A stretch of 64,000 nucleotides of DNA. Origin: Azospirillum melinis (GTDB lineage Bacteria > Pseudomonadota > Alphaproteobacteria > Azospirillales > Azospirillaceae). The notes beneath the pieces are model-generated. The model was not told where the DNA came from, searched no databases, and worked only from the letters and a program-made list of their open reading frames with translations. This document shows, in pieces, positions 34,377-42,819 of the stretch (within the stretch, counting starts at the first letter, position 1; each line of letters opens with the position of its first letter). Position numbers and translations under genes: made by a program. The DNA is taken from positions 124,001 to 188,000 of the forward strand of contig NZ_WHOS01000007.1 of assembly GCF_013340935.1 (NCBI RefSeq), given 5' to 3'.

Positions 34377-37300
34377 ATGGGCAGTTTCACCGACATCTTC
34401 ATCCGCCGGCCGGTCCTGTCGCTCGTGGTCAGCCTGCTGATCCTGCTGATCGGGGCGCGCGCGCTGCTGGAGCTGCCGATCCGGCAGTATCCGCAGCTGC
34501 AGAACACGGTCATCACCGTGACCACCAGCTATCCCGGCGCCTCGCCGGAGCTGATGCAGGGCTTCATCGCCACGCCGATCGAACAGGCGGTCTCCTCGGC
34601 CGAGGGCCTCGACTATCTGACCTCCTCCTCCACCCAGGGGCAGAGCGTCGTCACCGCCTATGTCCGGCTGAACTTCGACCCCAACGTCGCGATGACCGAC
34701 GTGATGGCGAAGGTGCAGCAGGTCAAATACCAGCTGCCGCGCGAGGCCAATGACCCGGTCATCCTCAAGTCGACCGGCGAGACGACCTCGATCCTCTATA
34801 TGGGCTTCTCCAGCCCCGAACTGTCGGGAGCGGCGATCTCCGACTACCTGACGCGCGTGGTGCAGCCGGTGCTGTCCACGGTGGAGGGCGTCGCCCGCGC
34901 CCAGATCCTGGGCGGCCAGACCTTCGCCATGCGGCTGTGGCTCGACCCGGTCAAGATGGCGGCGCGCAACATCTCGCCGGCCGACGTCTCGGCGGCGATC
35001 ACCGCCAACAACTACCAGTCGGCCCCCGGCCAGACCAAGGGCGTCTTCGTCATCTCCAACGTCACCGCCAACACCGGCCTGACCGACGTCGAGCAGTTCC
35101 GCGACATGGTGGTGAAAGCGAAGGACGGGGCGCTGGTGCGCATGCGCGACATCGCCACGGTCGAACTCAGCTCCAAGAGCTTCGACGCCAGCGTGGCGAT
35201 GAACGGGCAGCAGGCGATCTTCATCGGCGTCGACGCCACCCCGACCGGCAACCCGCTGAACATCGTCGCCGACATCCGCAAGATGGAGCCCGACCTGCGG
35301 CGCAACCTGCCGCCCAACATGAACATGGAGATCGTCTACGACAGCACCCGCTTCATCCAGGCCTCCATCGACGAGGTGGTGAAGACGCTGCTGGAGGCGG
35401 TCGCCATCGTCATCGTCGTCATCTTCCTGTTCCTCGGCAGCCTGCGGTCGGTTCTGATCCCGGTGGTGACGATTCCGCTGTCCATCGTCGGCGCGGCCAC
35501 CTTCATGCTGGCGCTGGGATTCTCGCTGAACCTGCTGACGCTGCTGGCGATGGTGCTCGCCATCGGCCTCGTCGTCGACGACGCCATCGTGGTGGTGGAG
35601 AACATCCATCGGCATATCGAGCACGGCAAGTCGAAGGTCGCCGCGTCGCTGATCGGCGCCCGCGAGATCATCGGGCCGGTCATCTCCATGACCATCACGC
35701 TGGCGGCGGTCTATGCCCCCATCGGCCTGCTGGGCGGCCTGACCGGCGCGCTGTTCCGCGAATTCGCCTTCACGCTGGCCGCGTCGGTGATCGTGTCGGG
35801 TGTGGTGGCGCTGACGCTGTCGCCGATGATGTGCTCCGTCATCCTGAAGGAAGGGGAGCCGGGCCGCTTCGCCGCCTTCCTCGACCGTCAGTTCGAACGG
35901 CTGGCGGGCTGGTACGAGCGGCGGCTGCACGGCATGCTCGACTATCGCGCCGCGACCCTGCTGTTCGCGGTCGGCATCCTGCTGTCGGTCGGCTACCTGT
36001 TCGCCAACACCATGTCGGAACTGGCGCCGGAAGAGGACCAGGGCATCCTGTTCGGCATCTCCAAGGGGCCGCAATACGCCAACCTCGACTACATCGACAG
36101 CTTCGGCAAGCAGATCGACGAGACCTTCGCCGCCTTCCCGGAGACCGACACCCGCTTCATCCTGACCGGCCTGCCCACCCTCAACCAGGGCTTCGCCGGC
36201 ATGATCCTGAAGCCGTGGGACGAGCGCAAACGGACGGCCAAGGAACTGCAGCCTCTGGCCCAGGCCGAGCTGAGCAAGGTGACGGGCATCAACGTGTTCC
36301 TGGTGTCGCCGCCGGCCCTGCCCGGCTCCACCGGCGGCCTGCCGGTGCAGATGGTGATCTCCAGCCCCGGCGATTACCGCACCATCTTCGACGCCATCGA
36401 GCGGATCAAGGACGCCGCCACCAAGAGCGGCATGTTCATCGTCACCGACAGCGACCTGCAATATGACAGCCCGGTCGTCCGGCTGAAGATCGACCGCGCA
36501 AAGGCGGCCGATCTCGGACTGACCATGCAGTCGGTGTCGAGCACGCTGTCGGTGCTGGTCGGGGGCAACTACGTCAACCGCTTCAACCTGAACGGCCGCT
36601 CCTACGAGGTCATTCCCCAGGTGCCGCGGGCGGAGCGCCTGACGCCCGAGTCGCTGACCAACTACTACGTCACCTCCGGATCGGGCGCCCAGATCCCGCT
36701 GTCCACCGTGGTGTCGGTGGAAACGGCGGTGGAGCCCAACGCGCTGAACAAGTACAACCAGCTGCCCTCGGCCACCTTCTCCGCCGTGCCGATGCCGGGC
36801 GTCTCCATGGGTCAGGTCGTCGACTTTCTGGAGGAGCAGGCGCGCACCCAGCTGCCGGCCGGCTTCAACCATGCCTACCTGTCGGAATCGCGCCAGTTCG
36901 TGACGGAGGGCAGCCAGCTGATGGTCACCTTCGCCTTCGCGCTGATCGTGATCTATCTGGTGCTGGCCGCGCAGTTCGAATCGCTGCGCGACCCGCTGGT
37001 GATCCTGGTGTCGGTGCCGATGTCGATCTGCGGCGCGCTGCTCCCGCTGTTCTTCGGCGTCGCCACCATGAACATCTACACCCAGGTCGGTCTGGTGACC
37101 TTGATCGGCCTGATCTCCAAGCACGGCATCCTGCTGGTGGAGTTCGCCCGCGAGATGCAGCTCAACGAGGGCGTCGACCGCCGCACCGCCATCGAGCATG
37201 CCGCCCGCGTCCGCCTGCGCCCGATCCTGATGACCACCGCGGCGATGGTGGTCGGCCTGCTGCCGCTGCTGACCGCGGCGGGTGCCGGTGCGGCCAGCCG

Positions 37301-37451
37301 CTTCTCCATCGGTCTGGTCATCGTGTCGGGCATGCTGATCGGCACGCTGTTCACCCTGTTCGTCCTGCCGGCGGTCTACACCCTGCTGGCCAAGGACCAC
37401 TACGCCGCCTCCCGCTCCAGCCGGGCGGAGCAGCTGCGCAGCACGACCTGA
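34377..37451 (+). CDS. RND multidrug efflux transporter (AcrB/MexF-like)
   Basis: 1024-residue proton-driven pump with 12 helices and two large periplasmic loops. The start MGSFTDIFIRRPVLSLVVSL is typical of the HAE1 family. The proton-relay residues are present: Asp-Asp in GLVVDDAIVVVENI and Lys in GLISKHGILLVEFA. It begins ten bases after the adaptor gene. The pump expels drugs or other amphiphiles from periplasm and inner membrane; the substrate range cannot be told. Confidence 0.95.
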   Translation: MGSFTDIFIRRPVLSLVVSLLILLIGARALLELPIRQYPQLQNTVITVTTSYPGASPELMQGFIATPIEQAVSSAEGLDYLTSSSTQGQSVVTAYVRLNFDPNVAMTDVMAKVQQVKYQLPREANDPVILKSTGETTSILYMGFSSPELSGAAISDYLTRVVQPVLSTVEGVARAQILGGQTFAMRLWLDPVKMAARNISPADVSAAITANNYQSAPGQTKGVFVISNVTANTGLTDVEQFRDMVVKAKDGALVRMRDIATVELSSKSFDASVAMNGQQAIFIGVDATPTGNPLNIVADIRKMEPDLRRNLPPNMNMEIVYDSTRFIQASIDEVVKTLLEAVAIVIVVIFLFLGSLRSVLIPVVTIPLSIVGAATFMLALGFSLNLLTLLAMVLAIGLVVDDAIVVVENIHRHIEHGKSKVAASLIGAREIIGPVISMTITLAAVYAPIGLLGGLTGALFREFAFTLAASVIVSGVVALTLSPMMCSVILKEGEPGRFAAFLDRQFERLAGWYERRLHGMLDYRAATLLFAVGILLSVGYLFANTMSELAPEEDQGILFGISKGPQYANLDYIDSFGKQIDETFAAFPETDTRFILTGLPTLNQGFAGMILKPWDERKRTAKELQPLAQAELSKVTGINVFLVSPPALPGSTGGLPVQMVISSPGDYRTIFDAIERIKDAATKSGMFIVTDSDLQYDSPVVRLKIDRAKAADLGLTMQSVSSTLSVLVGGNYVNRFNLNGRSYEVIPQVPRAERLTPESLTNYYVTSGSGAQIPLSTVVSVETAVEPNALNKYNQLPSATFSAVPMPGVSMGQVVDFLEEQARTQLPAGFNHAYLSESRQFVTEGSQLMVTFAFALIVIYLVLAAQFESLRDPLVILVSVPMSICGALLPLFFGVATMNIYTQVGLVTLIGLISKHGILLVEFAREMQLNEGVDRRTAIEHAARVRLRPILMTTAAMVVGLLPLLTAAGAGAASRFSIGLVIVSGMLIGTLFTLFVLPAVYTLLAKDHYAASRSSRAEQLRSTT

Positions 37452-37475
37452 CGCGCCGTCGGGCATCCTTCGACG

Positions 37476-37510
37476 AAACAGGCCCCTCCCGGTCGGGAGG
37501 GGCCTGTTTT
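37476..37510 (+). terminator. Rho-independent terminator of the RND operon
   Basis: A perfect 15-bp stem (37476-37490 with 37495-37509), GGTC loop and TTTT at the end. It lies 25 bases after the pump stop. On the other strand it can also stop the convergent small gene at 37537. Confidence 0.92.
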
Positions 37511-37536
37511 CGTTCGGGGCTTTCTTTCGGGGCCTC

Positions 37537-37776
37537 TCACCCCGCCAGTTCCGCCGGTACCGGCAGATCCTCGCCCTCCTCGCGGCGGAGCATCCAGATC
37601 ATCCAGCGTTCCGTGTGGATCAGCAGGCGCCGGGTCTCGACGCTGTCGCAGCCGCGGCTGTGGCTGCGCAGGAGGCGGATGGCGCGGCAGATGGCGGACT
37701 GCGGGTCCTGGGCTCGATCCGGCACGGGCTGGGGTCCTCGGTGGCTATGCGGAGGGTAATGCGGGCTCTCCGACAC
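37537..37776 (-). CDS. Small protein of unknown function, related to the one at 19959-20186
   Basis: 79 residues, soluble; a Pro/His-rich leader (HYPPHSHRGPQPVPD) is followed by a helical core IRLLRSHSRGCDSVETRRLL then IHTERWMIWMLRREEG. The core matches the small protein at 19959 in the pattern IRxxRxHSRxCxS...ERxMIxxL, so they are probably paralogues of one undescribed family. The GTG at 37776 is the only in-frame start giving this length, with no strong ribosome-binding site, so the leader may be shorter. It is convergent with the RND operon and shares its terminator. Confidence 0.55.
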   Translation of the reverse strand: MSESPHYPPHSHRGPQPVPDRAQDPQSAICRAIRLLRSHSRGCDSVETRRLLIHTERWMIWMLRREEGEDLPVPAELAG

Positions 37777-38096
37777 ATAGCGGACCGATCCGCAACCAAA
37801 GCGTGATCTTTCTTGGCCTCACGCAGAATCCTGTCCGGTCGCCGTTCCAAAGTTGCGTCTGGCCGCCGGAATGATGCGGACGGTGACGATCAAGGTTTCA
37901 AAGGGCGCCGCCAGTCACGGGGTTTGACCGGTTCATGCCCGGCAAAGGCTACCCTGTGCGCTCTTGTCCCTACCTGTGGCATTTATCGAATGTTATATCT
38001 TTCGATTTAGACCATCGCTCGGGCCGTCGCCGTCACGAATGCTGTCCGTCCAAGCGCCGGCATTTCACAACCGCAGTCCGTGGGGATTCAAAAGCC
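37777..38096. other. Intergenic region upstream of the PhnD-like gene, with an inverted repeat
   Basis: No supported gene. Between 37985 and 38006 ATCGAA and TTCGAT form an inverted repeat with a ten-base AT-rich spacer (TGTTATATCT), placed about 90 bases before the PhnD-like start. It could be an operator or part of the promoter. Nothing else stands out. Confidence 0.35.
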
Positions 38097-38948
38097 ATGA
38101 CCAAGCGACTGTTCTCCCGCCTTGCCGCGCTCTGTTCCGCCGTGTTATGCGGCTTGGCGGCCACCGCGCCGTCCCCGGCGCTGGCGGATGAGCAGGCCTT
38201 CCGCATCGGCATCGCCCCGCACACCAGCGCCCGCGTCATCATCGAACAGTACCAGCCCGTCCGCCGTGCGGTGGAGGCGGCGCTGGGCCGGCCGGTGGAG
38301 ATCGTGACGGCGCCCGACTTCACCGCCTTCGCCCGCCGGGCGGTCGAGCAGGAATACGACATCGCCGTGACCACCGGCCATCAGGCGGAGATGCTGCGCA
38401 AGGATGCCGGCTACCTGCCGCTGCTGACCTACAGATCGGACTTCCGCGCCGTGCTGGTGACGGCGGCCAAGGGGCCTTACCAGACGGTGCAGTCGCTGGC
38501 CGGCACCACCGTGCTGGGGCTCAGCCCGTCGTCGCTGGTGACCCTGTGGGGCCAGCACTGGCTGGCCGAGCAGAAGCTGCCGAACATCCAGCTGCGCTAT
38601 GTCAGCGCCGCCGACAGCGTGGCCCAGCTGATCCTGGCCGGCGACGCGTCCGCCGGCTTCATGTCGCTGGCCAATCGCGCCAAGCTGGCGCCGGAGGTGC
38701 AGGCGCAGCTGTCCACCATCGCCGAAAGCCGGTCGATGGCCGGTCGCGTCTACATGCTGAACGGCAAGCAGGCCGCCTTGGCGGAATCGCTGCGCAAGGC
38801 GCTGTTCGCTTTCGGCGAGACGGCCGACGGCCGGACCTATTTCGACGCCAACCAGCTGGGCGGCTACCGCCCGGTCACCGACGAGGAGCTGGAGGCGATG
38901 GAGCCGCTGGCCGACGAGGTCCGGAGCGTTCTGAAGGCCGGGAAATGA
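38097..38948 (+). CDS. PhnD-like periplasmic binding protein (sensor partner of the hybrid kinase)
   Basis: 283-residue secreted protein. The signal peptide (LFSRLAALCSAVLCGLAATA, cleavage after ALA) is followed by a PhnD/PtxB-type type-2 periplasmic-binding fold: FRIGIAPHTSARVIIEQYQP, VEIVTAPDFTAFARRAVEQE, YDIAVTTGHQAEML and GTTVLGLSPSSLVTLW. Relatives bind phosphonates, phosphite or other small oxyanions. No transport genes accompany it. Instead its stop overlaps the ATG of a membrane-bound hybrid kinase, so it probably senses a ligand and signals to that kinase. The ATG at 38097 is preceded by only a weak ribosome-binding site. Confidence 0.85.
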   Translation: MTKRLFSRLAALCSAVLCGLAATAPSPALADEQAFRIGIAPHTSARVIIEQYQPVRRAVEAALGRPVEIVTAPDFTAFARRAVEQEYDIAVTTGHQAEMLRKDAGYLPLLTYRSDFRAVLVTAAKGPYQTVQSLAGTTVLGLSPSSLVTLWGQHWLAEQKLPNIQLRYVSAADSVAQLILAGDASAGFMSLANRAKLAPEVQAQLSTIAESRSMAGRVYMLNGKQAALAESLRKALFAFGETADGRTYFDANQLGGYRPVTDEELEAMEPLADEVRSVLKAGK

Positions 38949-41707
38949 TCCTGTCCCGTCTGGCGCCCTGGAAGACGCTGCGCGGGCGCATGCTGGCCGC
39001 CGCCATGGCGGTCGAGGCGATCATGCTGACCCTGCTGGTCGCCAACAGCGTGCGCCTGCTCTACGGCAGCCTCGCCGAACAGGCCAGGCTGCATGCGGAA
39101 CAGGTGGCGCCGGTGCTGAACGCCGCCCTGGTGGCGCCGCTGGCCCAGCGCGACTATGCGACCCTGCAGGCGGTGCTGGACGAAAGCCGCTCCACCGGCG
39201 GCGTGCTCTATCTCGCCGTCGCCGACAGCAAGGGCAAGCTGGTGGCAACCAGCGGCTGGCCGCAGGACCGCAGCCTGCCCGCCCCCGACCCGGCCCTGAC
39301 CCTGGACGCCAAGGATGGCGTCGCCCGCTATGACGTGACGGTGCCGGTGGCGCTGGCGGGACAGAAGCTGGGCACGGTGCAGTTCGGCCTGGATCTGGCC
39401 CACATCGTCCAGGCCCGGCGCGACCTGCTGACCCAGGGCATCGCCATCGCCCTCTCGGAGATCCTGCTGTCGGCCGGGCTCCTGACCCTGCTCGGCCTGT
39501 GGCTGACCCGCCATCTGGCGGCGCTGGCGCGGGCCAGCGAACGGGTGGCGGCCGGCGATTACAGCCCGCCGGCGCTGGCGGAGGGCGACGACGACATCGG
39601 CCGGCTGGGGGCCGCCTTCAACACCATGTCCCACGCCATCAAGGAGCGCGTCGACCAGTTGACCGTGGCGCTCGACGAGCAGGAGGCGCTCGCCCGCGAC
39701 ATGGAACAGGAACGCGCCCGCCTGTCGGCCCTGCTGTCGGCGATGGATTTCGGCGTGCTGTTCGTCGGCGGCGACGGGCGCATCGCCTATGCCAACCCGG
39801 CCTTCTCCGCCCTGTTCGCCATCGCCGGGGCGCCGGTCGGCCACCGGCTGGACGAGACGCTGGCCAATGCCGGCAACGCCCCGCGCGACACCGACCACAC
39901 GCTGCTGTCGGCGGTGGACGGCGACGAGCGGCGCGAGATGACGCTGACCGACGGGCGCATCGTCAGCTGGCACAATGTGCCTGTGCGCAACGCCGCCGGG
40001 ACCGCCATCGGCAAGCTGTGGCTCTGCATCGACGTGACCGAGCCGCGGCGCGCCGCCGAACAGCTGCTCCAGGCCAAGGAGACGGCGGAAGCCGCCAGCC
40101 GGTCGAAGACCGAGTTCCTGGCGACCGTGAGCCACGAGCTGCGCACCCCGATGAACGGCGTGCTGGGCAACCTGACCCTGTTGACCGACGCCTCCCTGCC
40201 GGCGGAGGAGAAGCGGCTGGCCGACGTCGCCCGCCGGTCGGCCGAAACGCTGCTGCGGCTGCTGGACGACATTCTGGACCTGTCGAAGCTGGAGGCCCGC
40301 CGCATCGACCTTGAGGAGGCCGACTGCGCCCTGCCCCAGCTGATCGATGGCGTGCTGGAGGTGCTGCGCCCCAACGCCACCGACAAGGGGCTGGACCTGT
40401 CGGCCCGGCTGATGCCGTCGGTGCCGGAGGTGATCGTCACCGATCCGGCCCGGCTGCGCCAGATCTTGTTCAATCTGGTCGGCAACGCGGTGAAATTCAC
40501 CGAAGAGGGCCACATCGCCGTGCGGGTGCGCCGGCTGGGCCGCGACCCTGCCGAGTTCGTTCCCCATGGCCGCCCTGACTCCTTCCTGCTGGAGTTCGAG
40601 GTGGAGGACACCGGCATCGGCATCGCGCCCGGCTCGGTGCCGACCCTGTTCGACCGCTTCACCCAGGCCGACAGCTCGATCACCCGGCGCTATGGCGGTA
40701 CCGGGCTGGGGCTGGCGATCTGCCGCGACCTCTGCCTGCTGATGGGCGGCAGCATCGCCGTCGACACCGCTCCCGGCCGCGGCAGCGTCTTCCGCTTCAC
40801 CATCGTCGCCGGTCCCGGCGATCCGTCGGCGCTGCGCCGCATCGACGCCGGCCACGGCACCAGCCTGGGCGAGGCCGCGCGCGTCGCGGCATTGCCGCCG
40901 CTGCGCGTGCTGGCGGTCGACGACATCGAGGTGAACCGCGACATCGTCCGCGGCATCCTGGAGCGCGCCGGCCACAGCGTGGCCCTGGCCGCCAGCGGCG
41001 GAGAGGCGGTGCGGATGGTGCGCGACCAGCCCTTCGACCTCGTGCTGATGGACATCCAGATGCCGGGCATGGATGGGCTGACCGCCACCCGCCGCGTGCG
41101 CGAACTTCCGGGAGACAAGGGCAGCGTGCCGATCCTGGCGCTGACCGCCCATGCGTCGGGCAGCTCGCGGCCGGAATGCCTGTCGGCGGGGATGAACGGT
41201 TTCGTCACCAAGCCCTTGCGTCCCGCCCTGCTCTTCGCCGAAATGGCGTCGGTACTGGGCAACGGCCAAGGCGGCCAAGGCGGCAACGGCCTGCCCCCCG
41301 TTTCCCAACAGGCCGCTTCCAATCCGGCCGCTCCCGAATCCCCGTCCCCCGAGGCTGACATGACCGATATCCCGGACGCCGACCTGTTGGACGAAGAGCA
41401 GGTGTCGCTGCTGCTGGAGGTGCTGACGGCCGACGACTGGACCGCCTCCATCGCCGGGTTCACCGAGAATGGCCGCAAGACCATCGACGGCCTGATCGCC
41501 CAGGCCCGTGCCGGGGAGCCGCACAACCGGACCGCCCACACGCTGAAGGGCACCTCGCTCAATCTCGGCGCCGCCGCCCTCGGCCGGCTGGCGAAGGAAT
41601 TGGAACACGCCCCCGCCGCCGCGGTTCTGGAACAGGAAGGGCGGCTCTATGACCTGCTCGACCGTTCGCTCGCCGCCCTGGCCGCACGCACGCCGACCGT
41701 CCTCTGA
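38945..41707 (+). CDS. Hybrid sensor histidine kinase (HAMP-PAS-HisKA-HATPase-receiver-Hpt)
   Basis: 920-residue membrane kinase. Two helices (near 14-36 and 160-185) flank a periplasmic sensor domain. HAMP (~185-235), a coiled coil and a PAS domain (LLSAMDFGVLFVGGDGRIAY) follow. His397 in ATVSHELRTPMNG accepts phosphate. The ATPase domain has LVGNAVKFTEEGH, DTGIGIAPG and GTGLGLAICRDL. Asp703 in VLMDIQMPGMDG is the receiver acceptor, and His865 in NRTAHTLKGTSLN the Hpt histidine. The ATGA overlap with the PhnD-like gene suggests the binding protein docks on its periplasmic domain, as in TorT-TorS or LuxP-LuxQ systems. The cognate output regulator is not obvious here. Confidence 0.93.
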   Translation: MILSRLAPWKTLRGRMLAAAMAVEAIMLTLLVANSVRLLYGSLAEQARLHAEQVAPVLNAALVAPLAQRDYATLQAVLDESRSTGGVLYLAVADSKGKLVATSGWPQDRSLPAPDPALTLDAKDGVARYDVTVPVALAGQKLGTVQFGLDLAHIVQARRDLLTQGIAIALSEILLSAGLLTLLGLWLTRHLAALARASERVAAGDYSPPALAEGDDDIGRLGAAFNTMSHAIKERVDQLTVALDEQEALARDMEQERARLSALLSAMDFGVLFVGGDGRIAYANPAFSALFAIAGAPVGHRLDETLANAGNAPRDTDHTLLSAVDGDERREMTLTDGRIVSWHNVPVRNAAGTAIGKLWLCIDVTEPRRAAEQLLQAKETAEAASRSKTEFLATVSHELRTPMNGVLGNLTLLTDASLPAEEKRLADVARRSAETLLRLLDDILDLSKLEARRIDLEEADCALPQLIDGVLEVLRPNATDKGLDLSARLMPSVPEVIVTDPARLRQILFNLVGNAVKFTEEGHIAVRVRRLGRDPAEFVPHGRPDSFLLEFEVEDTGIGIAPGSVPTLFDRFTQADSSITRRYGGTGLGLAICRDLCLLMGGSIAVDTAPGRGSVFRFTIVAGPGDPSALRRIDAGHGTSLGEAARVAALPPLRVLAVDDIEVNRDIVRGILERAGHSVALAASGGEAVRMVRDQPFDLVLMDIQMPGMDGLTATRRVRELPGDKGSVPILALTAHASGSSRPECLSAGMNGFVTKPLRPALLFAEMASVLGNGQGGQGGNGLPPVSQQAASNPAAPESPSPEADMTDIPDADLLDEEQVSLLLEVLTADDWTASIAGFTENGRKTIDGLIAQARAGEPHNRTAHTLKGTSLNLGAAALGRLAKELEHAPAAAVLEQEGRLYDLLDRSLAALAARTPTVL

Positions 41708-41848
41708 ACGGATCGACGTCTGAACGGATAAGCCGACGGTTGGACAGCATCCATCAGGCAATGGCGGCTTCCACATTCGGACAGGTGGTCGCGGCACAAA
41801 AGCTTCCCTGAAGCGTTGTTCCATCAGGACAATGACCAGAGAGGCACC

Positions 41849-42241
41849 ATGAGCGAGCCTGCGGACGATCTCGACCAATGGACCGGCACGCGGCCCGGGG
41901 TGAGGGCCGACCGGGTGCGGCCGGCAGTTCGCCAGGCGATGACAGCGGCCGGCTTCGCGCCGATGGATTTGGGCGACGGCAGCAATGCCTGGTATCGCCG
42001 GTCCGACGACGGCACCCACGCGTTGATTTCGCACAACAATGCGCTGGACGGCGACCCGGCGGTCAAGGACTGGATCGTCGGCCAGTATGGCGAGCGCGGC
42101 GGCTTCGTCGAGGTCGGCGGTCTGCCCCTGGCCCGCGCGCTGGAAGGGGCCGACGTCCTGCCGTCGCCGGTTCGGCCGGACGGATCGCTGGTGGAGGCGC
42201 TTTACCCTTCCCTCCAACAGGCACTTGATGATCTGGGGTGA
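41849..42241 (+). CDS. Hypothetical protein
   Basis: 130-residue soluble acidic protein that I do not recognise. It has no signal peptide, no membrane segment and no cysteine pairs. Visible features are a GFAPMDLGDGSNAWYRRSDD phrase and a C-terminal helix (SLVEALYPSLQQALDDLG). GAGAGG lies four to five bases before the ATG at 41849, so it is likely translated. It sits between the hybrid kinase and a single-domain receiver, all on one strand, but the gaps (141 and 160 bases) leave an operon unproven. Confidence 0.6.
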   Translation: MSEPADDLDQWTGTRPGVRADRVRPAVRQAMTAAGFAPMDLGDGSNAWYRRSDDGTHALISHNNALDGDPAVKDWIVGQYGERGGFVEVGGLPLARALEGADVLPSPVRPDGSLVEALYPSLQQALDDLG

Positions 42242-42401
42242 TAGTCCAGCCCGAGCTTGCGGATGGCCCAATGGGCGATGACCAAGGTCGGGGTGGACAA
42301 GCGGACGGCTGAACGGAAAAGCTCACGCCGGTTGCCGGATGGGATTACGACCCCCATCTGTCCGCCGACCACCGCTTTGACCAGCAGCGAGCCGCCTGTC
42401 C

Positions 42402-42776
42402 ATGGAAGCCGACCGATCCAAGCCCTTGCGCATCCTGCTCGTCGAAGACGAACCGCTGGTGGCCATGGCCATAGAGGATTCGCTGGAAGTCCAGAATGTC
42501 GTCGTCGTCGGTCCCGCCGGCACGGTGGCGGAGGCGCTGGACCTGATCGCCAAGGGCGGCATCGACGCCGCCCTGCTCGACGTCACCCTGCGCGGTGAGC
42601 GCGTCGACAGCGTCGCCGACGCTCTGGGCGCCGAGGGCATCCCCTTCGTCTTCACCACCGGTCATGGCGCCGCCGGCCTGCCGAAGAGCCATCAGGCCCG
42701 CCCGGTCCTGACCAAGCCCTTCCGCGAGGTCGAGATGACCGACGCCATCGACCGCTATTTCCGCGGCGGGGCATAA
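42402..42776 (+). CDS. Single-domain response regulator
   Basis: 124-residue receiver. Acidic pocket LLVEDEPLVAMAIED, acceptor Asp in IDAALLDVTLRGERVDSVAD, Thr in PFVFTTGHGAAG and Lys in RPVLTKPFREVEM. There is no output domain. This type often acts as a phosphate sink or shuttle for HWE/HisKA_2 kinases in alphaproteobacteria. It could pair with the hybrid kinase upstream or with the soluble kinase at 45412. Confidence 0.9.
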   Translation: MEADRSKPLRILLVEDEPLVAMAIEDSLEVQNVVVVGPAGTVAEALDLIAKGGIDAALLDVTLRGERVDSVADALGAEGIPFVFTTGHGAAGLPKSHQARPVLTKPFREVEMTDAIDRYFRGGA

Positions 42777-42785
42777 CGCCCCGCC
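42765..42785 (+). terminator. Hairpin overlapping the receiver stop codon
   Basis: GGCGGGGC and GCCCCGCC form a perfect 8-bp stem around ATAAC, with the TAA stop in the loop. It separates the receiver gene from the convergent nnrS and may end both transcripts; no T-run follows. Confidence 0.5.
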
Positions 42786-42819
42786 CCACTGCACCCCGGT
42801 CACTCTCCCCCTGCCCTGC

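Noticed and set aside
34203-37466. Very long open frame (over 1000 codons) on the minus strand
   Set aside because: It lies wholly opposite the RND pump, has His/Gln/Asp-rich low-complexity composition and no domain. Long antisense frames are common in high-GC genes.
38864-42271. Long minus-strand open frame opposite the hybrid kinase
   Set aside because: Composition is repetitive and unlike proteins, and the plus strand carries clear kinase motifs.
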